Source of the DNA: Allobosea sp035944375
Lineage (GTDB): Bacteria > Pseudomonadota > Alphaproteobacteria > Rhizobiales > Beijerinckiaceae
Reading direction: 5' to 3' (one strand)
Assembly: GCF_035944375.1 (NCBI RefSeq)
Contig: NZ_DASZBE010000027.1
Length of the DNA: 64,000 nt
Within the stretch, counting starts at the first letter, position 1. Every line of letters begins with the position of its first letter. Under the pieces are notes generated by a model, which saw only the letters and a program-made list of their open reading frames with translations, did no database searches and was not told the DNA's origin. Below are positions 61,199 through 64,000 of the stretch, piece after piece. The translations under genes and the position numbers were made by a program.

Positions 61199-61310
61199 GA
61201 CGATCCGCGAAAGTTCCAGGAGGGACTAAAGACGCATCTGGCGCAGGCGAGGGGCGCGGCGCAAGTGCCGCGACCTTGCCAGGAACGCAGGACGCCTCCA
61301 TGTCACGATC

Positions 61311-61820
61311 ATGAGCATGTCACCATCATCGCCCGCGGCCGCCCCGCGCCCGTTCTGGATCGACGCGCTGATCGCGGTCCTGCCCGTCGTCGCCGTCTCC
61401 GTGCTCGGCAACGCCGTCACCATCCCGCAGGTGCTGACCTGGTATCCGACGATCGCCAAGCCACCCTTCAACCCGCCCAACTGGGTGTTCGGCCCGGTCT
61501 GGACGACTTTGTTCGCGCTGATGGCCTATGGCGTCTGGCGCATTCTGAGGGCACCGGCGGGCACGCCCGGCAAGCCGCAGGCGCTCATCGCCTACCACGT
61601 CCAGCTCGCGCTCAACCTCGCCTGGTCCTGCGTCTTCTTCGGGCTAAACAGCCCGCTCGGCGGTCTGCTGGTGATCCTGCCCTTCCTGGCGATGATCCTC
61701 GTCACGATCGCGCTGTTTGGTCGCGTCGACCGTCTCGCCGCGAATCTGCAGTGGCCCTATGTCGCCTGGGTCTCCTTCGCGATGCTGCTCAACGTCTCGA
61801 TCTGGTGGCTGAACCGCTGA
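61311..61820 (+). CDS. TspO/MBR family membrane protein
   Basis: The 169-residue protein has five hydrophobic helices and the TspO core WYPTIAKPPFNPPNWVFGPVWTTLFALMAYGVWR with the conserved PPFNPP...PVW pattern, then NLAWSCVFFGLNSP. Members bind tetrapyrroles and take part in oxygen- or stress-related regulation. It starts divergent from the PLP-enzyme gene. Confidence 0.93.
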   Translation: MSMSPSSPAAAPRPFWIDALIAVLPVVAVSVLGNAVTIPQVLTWYPTIAKPPFNPPNWVFGPVWTTLFALMAYGVWRILRAPAGTPGKPQALIAYHVQLALNLAWSCVFFGLNSPLGGLLVILPFLAMILVTIALFGRVDRLAANLQWPYVAWVSFAMLLNVSIWWLNR

Positions 61821-61827
61821 AGGCCGA

Positions 61828-62202
61828 TCAACCGATCGAGCGCTCGATCACGTTCAGCACGGCGGTGCGCAACTCGGCGATGGTGAAGGGCTTGGTCATC
61901 ACCTCGGAGACGATCGCGTCGAGGCTGCGCGCCCGCTCGCGCTGCTCTGCATAGCCCGTCATCAGCATGATCGGCAGGTCCGGAAAGGCCTGCTTGGCGG
62001 CGAGCGCCAGCGCGATCCCGTCCATCAGCGGCATGCGGATGTCGGTCAGCAGCAGGTCGAAATGCCCCCGCTCCGCCATCAGCGTGTCGAGCGCCTCGGC
62101 GCCGTCGGCCGCCGTCAGGCAGGAATGGCCGTCCATGGTCAGGCCGCGGGCCACCAGCGTCCGCAGCGGCTCCTCGTCATCGACCACTAGAATGCGCGAC
62201 AT
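61828..62202 (-). CDS. cpdR: Single-domain response regulator CpdR
   Basis: The 124-residue receiver domain has the acidic pair D8/D9, phosphoacceptor D54, the switch Thr in MLMTGYAEQRERA and Lys in MTKPF. The MDGIALAL and GYAxQRERA segments match CpdR of Caulobacter and rhizobia, which controls ClpXP-dependent cell-cycle proteolysis through CckA-ChpT. It lies four bases after hpt on the same strand. Confidence 0.9.
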   Translation of the reverse strand: MSRILVVDDEEPLRTLVARGLTMDGHSCLTAADGAEALDTLMAERGHFDLLLTDIRMPLMDGIALALAAKQAFPDLPIMLMTGYAEQRERARSLDAIVSEVMTKPFTIAELRTAVLNVIERSIG

Positions 62203-62205
62203 GGC

Positions 62206-62766
62206 TCAGATCCCCGGCAGACCGGCCTGGTCGGCGGTCTCGATGACGCCGACGAAAGGCAATTGCCGGTAGGAATGGGCAACATCCATGCCATAGCCGA
62301 CGACGAAATAATCGGGGCATTCGAAGCCGACATAGTCGGCGACGATGTTGACCGCGCGCTTGCCCGGCTTCTCCAGCAGCACGACGGAGGAAACCTTGGC
62401 GGCGCCGCGCGCCGCCAGCAGATCCTTGGCGAAGGCGAGCGTTCGGCCCGATTCCAGGATGTCGTCGACGAGCAGGACCTCGCGTCCGCGCACGTCGCTC
62501 TGCACGTCCCTGAGAATCTCGACCTGGCCGGAGGAGACGGTGGCGGCGCGGTAGCTCGACAGATGCACGAACTCGACCTGCGGCGCCATGCCGACGCGGT
62601 GCATCGCGCGGATCAGATCGGCCACGAACATGAAGCTGCCCTTCAGGACGGCGACGACGAGCAGATCGGCCGGCGCGGTGGCGGCGATAGCCTCGGCCAT
62701 CTCCTCGTTGCGGCGGGCGATCGTCGCCTCGTCGTAAAGCACCCTGATGCGCCGTGGCTCCGACAT
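62206..62766 (-). CDS. hpt: Hypoxanthine phosphoribosyltransferase
   Basis: The 186-residue protein has the PRTase motif VLLVDDILESGRTL and the flexible loop FVHLSSYRAATVSSGQV, and ends YGMDVAHSYRQLPFVGVIE, typical of HPRT. It salvages hypoxanthine and guanine with PRPP. ATG 62766 gives MSEPRRIRVL. It is followed closely by cpdR. Confidence 0.95.
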   Translation of the reverse strand: MSEPRRIRVLYDEATIARRNEEMAEAIAATAPADLLVVAVLKGSFMFVADLIRAMHRVGMAPQVEFVHLSSYRAATVSSGQVEILRDVQSDVRGREVLLVDDILESGRTLAFAKDLLAARGAAKVSSVVLLEKPGKRAVNIVADYVGFECPDYFVVGYGMDVAHSYRQLPFVGVIETADQAGLPGI

Positions 62767-62904
62767 GGTGTGGTCATCCTCTCGCATCGCGGCAGCGCAC
62801 CGAGAGGCAGGCTCCTGCGGACGCGTTTCGTGGGGTCTGTCGTCAGAGGTTTAGAGCGACCGGCGCTGGCTGAACAGGCCCCCTCGCGGAAAGCCGCCCG
62901 GGGC

Positions 62905-63684
62905 TCAGCGGCGGGGTTCGCCGGGGTCGGCCGAGGTGGAGGAGGCGAAGCGCACGAGGACGGACTGTCCCGCCGCGGGCGGCGCCGCCAGCCGTGCCCG
63001 AAACCGGATCAGCTCGGCGGGCTCGAGCTCCTGTCGGGGCGGATCCGTCTTCCAGCTGTAAAGCGTCTGCCCCGCGGCGTCCTTGACCGCGACTTCGATC
63101 GGCGGAACGCGGGTCTGGCTCTTGGTGATGTTGGTGACATCGCCTTCGACGACGAGGAAGCGGCCCGTCGCGTCCTCGACCAGTCCGCTCTCCACGGCCC
63201 CGAGTTTCAGCCCGTGAACATTGATGGGATAGCCGAGCATCTCGAACACGCCCGCCAGTTGCGGCGCGATCCGGGAGGCGAGCGTGCGCTGCCAGACCAA
63301 CCCACCCAGCAGGACCAGCCCGACGACGGACAACGACGTAGCCAGGACGACGGGACTATACGCCTTCTTATGGGCTTTGGGCCGCGGCTTGCGGGCCGTC
63401 TTGGGACCGCTGCGCTTGCGCGGCTCGGATGCAGCGACAACGTCCTCGCTATCGCCCTCGGCGACCTGAGCCGAGACCTGGGCCGCGATCGCCGCGGCCT
63501 GTTCGAGCTCCTCGTTCAGCAGCGCCTGCGTCTCTTCGGCGCTGGGCACCGCGGGCAGTTCGGGCTCGGGGGCGACATGCCACAGCGTCTGGCAGCTCGC
63601 GCAGCGCACCTTGCGGCCGTCGGGGCCGAGCTTGGCGCCGTCGAGTTCGTAGCGGCTGGCGCAGGAGGGGCAGACGATCAGCAT
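62905..63684 (-). CDS. Zinc-ribbon membrane protein (MJ0042-type), FtsE neighbour
   Basis: The 259-residue protein starts MLIVCPSCASRYELDGAKLGPDGRKVRCASCQTLW, a four-Cys MJ0042 zinc ribbon. A long acidic and Lys/Pro-rich linker follows, then one TM helix (VVLATSLSVVGLVLLGGLVW, about 130-150) and a periplasmic beta-sandwich-like domain (VVEGDVTNITKSQTRVPPIEVAV). This layout is found next to ftsE in alphaproteobacteria, as here (divergent). Its role is unknown. Confidence 0.88.
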   Translation of the reverse strand: MLIVCPSCASRYELDGAKLGPDGRKVRCASCQTLWHVAPEPELPAVPSAEETQALLNEELEQAAAIAAQVSAQVAEGDSEDVVAASEPRKRSGPKTARKPRPKAHKKAYSPVVLATSLSVVGLVLLGGLVWQRTLASRIAPQLAGVFEMLGYPINVHGLKLGAVESGLVEDATGRFLVVEGDVTNITKSQTRVPPIEVAVKDAAGQTLYSWKTDPPRQELEPAELIRFRARLAAPPAAGQSVLVRFASSTSADPGEPRR

Positions 63685-63883
63685 GGTGGCGGCCGGCGGT
63701 TCCCGTTCGGTGCGGTTCGAGCCTTGCGCCCGCCATCGGGGCGCGCCTCTCATTGGCGACCGCGATGGTTAACGTCGCGTGAAGAACTTCGCGCCATGCT
63801 CGTCGGGACGGTTCTCCGCGCCACCGGCAACGGGTGTAGGATCGCTCGCGAAGATTCGCAGTTGGCCTTGGGGAAGCAGGCAT

Positions 63884-64000
63884 TTGGTTCGGTTCGAGAA
63901 TGTCGGCCTGCGATACGGCATGGGCCCGGAGGTGCTGAAGGACATCAACTTCAGCATCGAGCCGCGCTCGTTCCAGTATCTCACCGGCCCATCGGGGGCC
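63884..64000 (+). CDS. ftsE: Cell division ATP-binding protein FtsE, 5' part only
   Basis: Thirty-nine codons are present, starting at TTG and reading VRFENVGLRYGMGPEVLKDI and then INFSIEP...LTGPSGA, where the Walker A motif is cut by the window edge. The sequence is typical FtsE, the ATPase of the FtsEX divisome complex. GGGGAAGCAGG precedes the TTG, and no in-frame ATG lies closer. Confidence 0.9.
   Translation, partial: MVRFENVGLRYGMGPEVLKDINFSIEPRSFQYLTGPSGA

Overview
The window is GC-rich DNA from an alphaproteobacterium, most likely of the order Hyphomicrobiales (Rhizobiales). Marker genes are gapR (36900-37142), a CpdR-type response regulator (61828-62202), a Brucella Omp19-like lipoprotein (22712-23401), the alpha-type 41-residue L36 (27821-27946), and DUF1036 and DUF3422 proteins. 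The overall content resembles Bosea or Methylobacterium relatives, but I cannot fix the genus by eye. Coding density is high. No gap between genes exceeds about 300 bases, and I saw no insertion sequence, integrase, rRNA or CRISPR array.

1-3000: an HNH endonuclease, DsbB, tRNA-Leu(CAA), two tiny translationally coupled HigA-N-like proteins and a PHB-depolymerase-type esterase. 3150-14644: a catabolic block with an Asp/Glu/hydantoin racemase-family protein, two beta-hydroxyacid dehydrogenases around a LacI regulator, and a sugar-type ABC importer (ATPase, Tat-exported binding protein, two permeases). A FadR-type regulator diverges from the importer and a 2-hydroxyacid dehydrogenase follows it. 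Two near-identical 22-base sites flank the FadR gene. A low-GC GH24 plus M15 endolysin gene (6961-7944) sits beside the importer and looks acquired.

14650-29768: envelope and housekeeping genes. These include a double-Inh-domain protein, a DUF533/TerB-like protein, a UbiA plus DprE1-like pair, AzoR with a divergent LysR, a GST, GNAT, an Omp19-like lipoprotein, a RidA-like protein, a DMT exporter with a divergent LysR, Obg, L36, a TPR protein and an alpha/beta hydrolase. 29922-37142: a DUF4212/VC_2705-type sodium:solute symporter, three unknown membrane proteins, the operon glycerate kinase - DUF1036 - pyruvate kinase, and gapR. 37234-40187: a compact cassette of SMR-like transporter, 37-residue ORF, epimerase and class-III aminotransferase.

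40354-46328: a cyanate uptake and degradation locus. A PAS-containing sigma-54 activator diverges from a Tat-exported CmpA/NrtA-like binding protein, permease, ATPase and cyanase CynS. A consensus -24/-12 promoter and a perfect 12-base inverted repeat lie between them. This is the best-supported regulated system in the window. 46347-57836: a DUF3422 protein, an unknown protein with an Ada-like Cys motif, a 24-residue membrane peptide, an ABC-2 exporter, an APC permease overlapping an exported methyltransferase, a chemoreceptor, RF3, and OmpW behind an FNR/FixK-type box. 57918-61198: an Lrp regulator divergent from cysteine dioxygenase, a GH19 endolysin-like gene between two palindromic repeats, and a Cys/Met-metabolism PLP enzyme. 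61311-64000: TspO, CpdR, Hpt, a zinc-ribbon membrane protein, and the first 39 codons of ftsE running off the right edge.

Six long palindromic intergenic repeats are present; two of them interrupt the cyanate operon. I found no single unmistakably new system. The strongest candidates for follow-up are the UbiA/DprE1-like pair, the transporter-epimerase-aminotransferase cassette, the sigma-54 cyanate switch and the toxin-less HigA-N pair.
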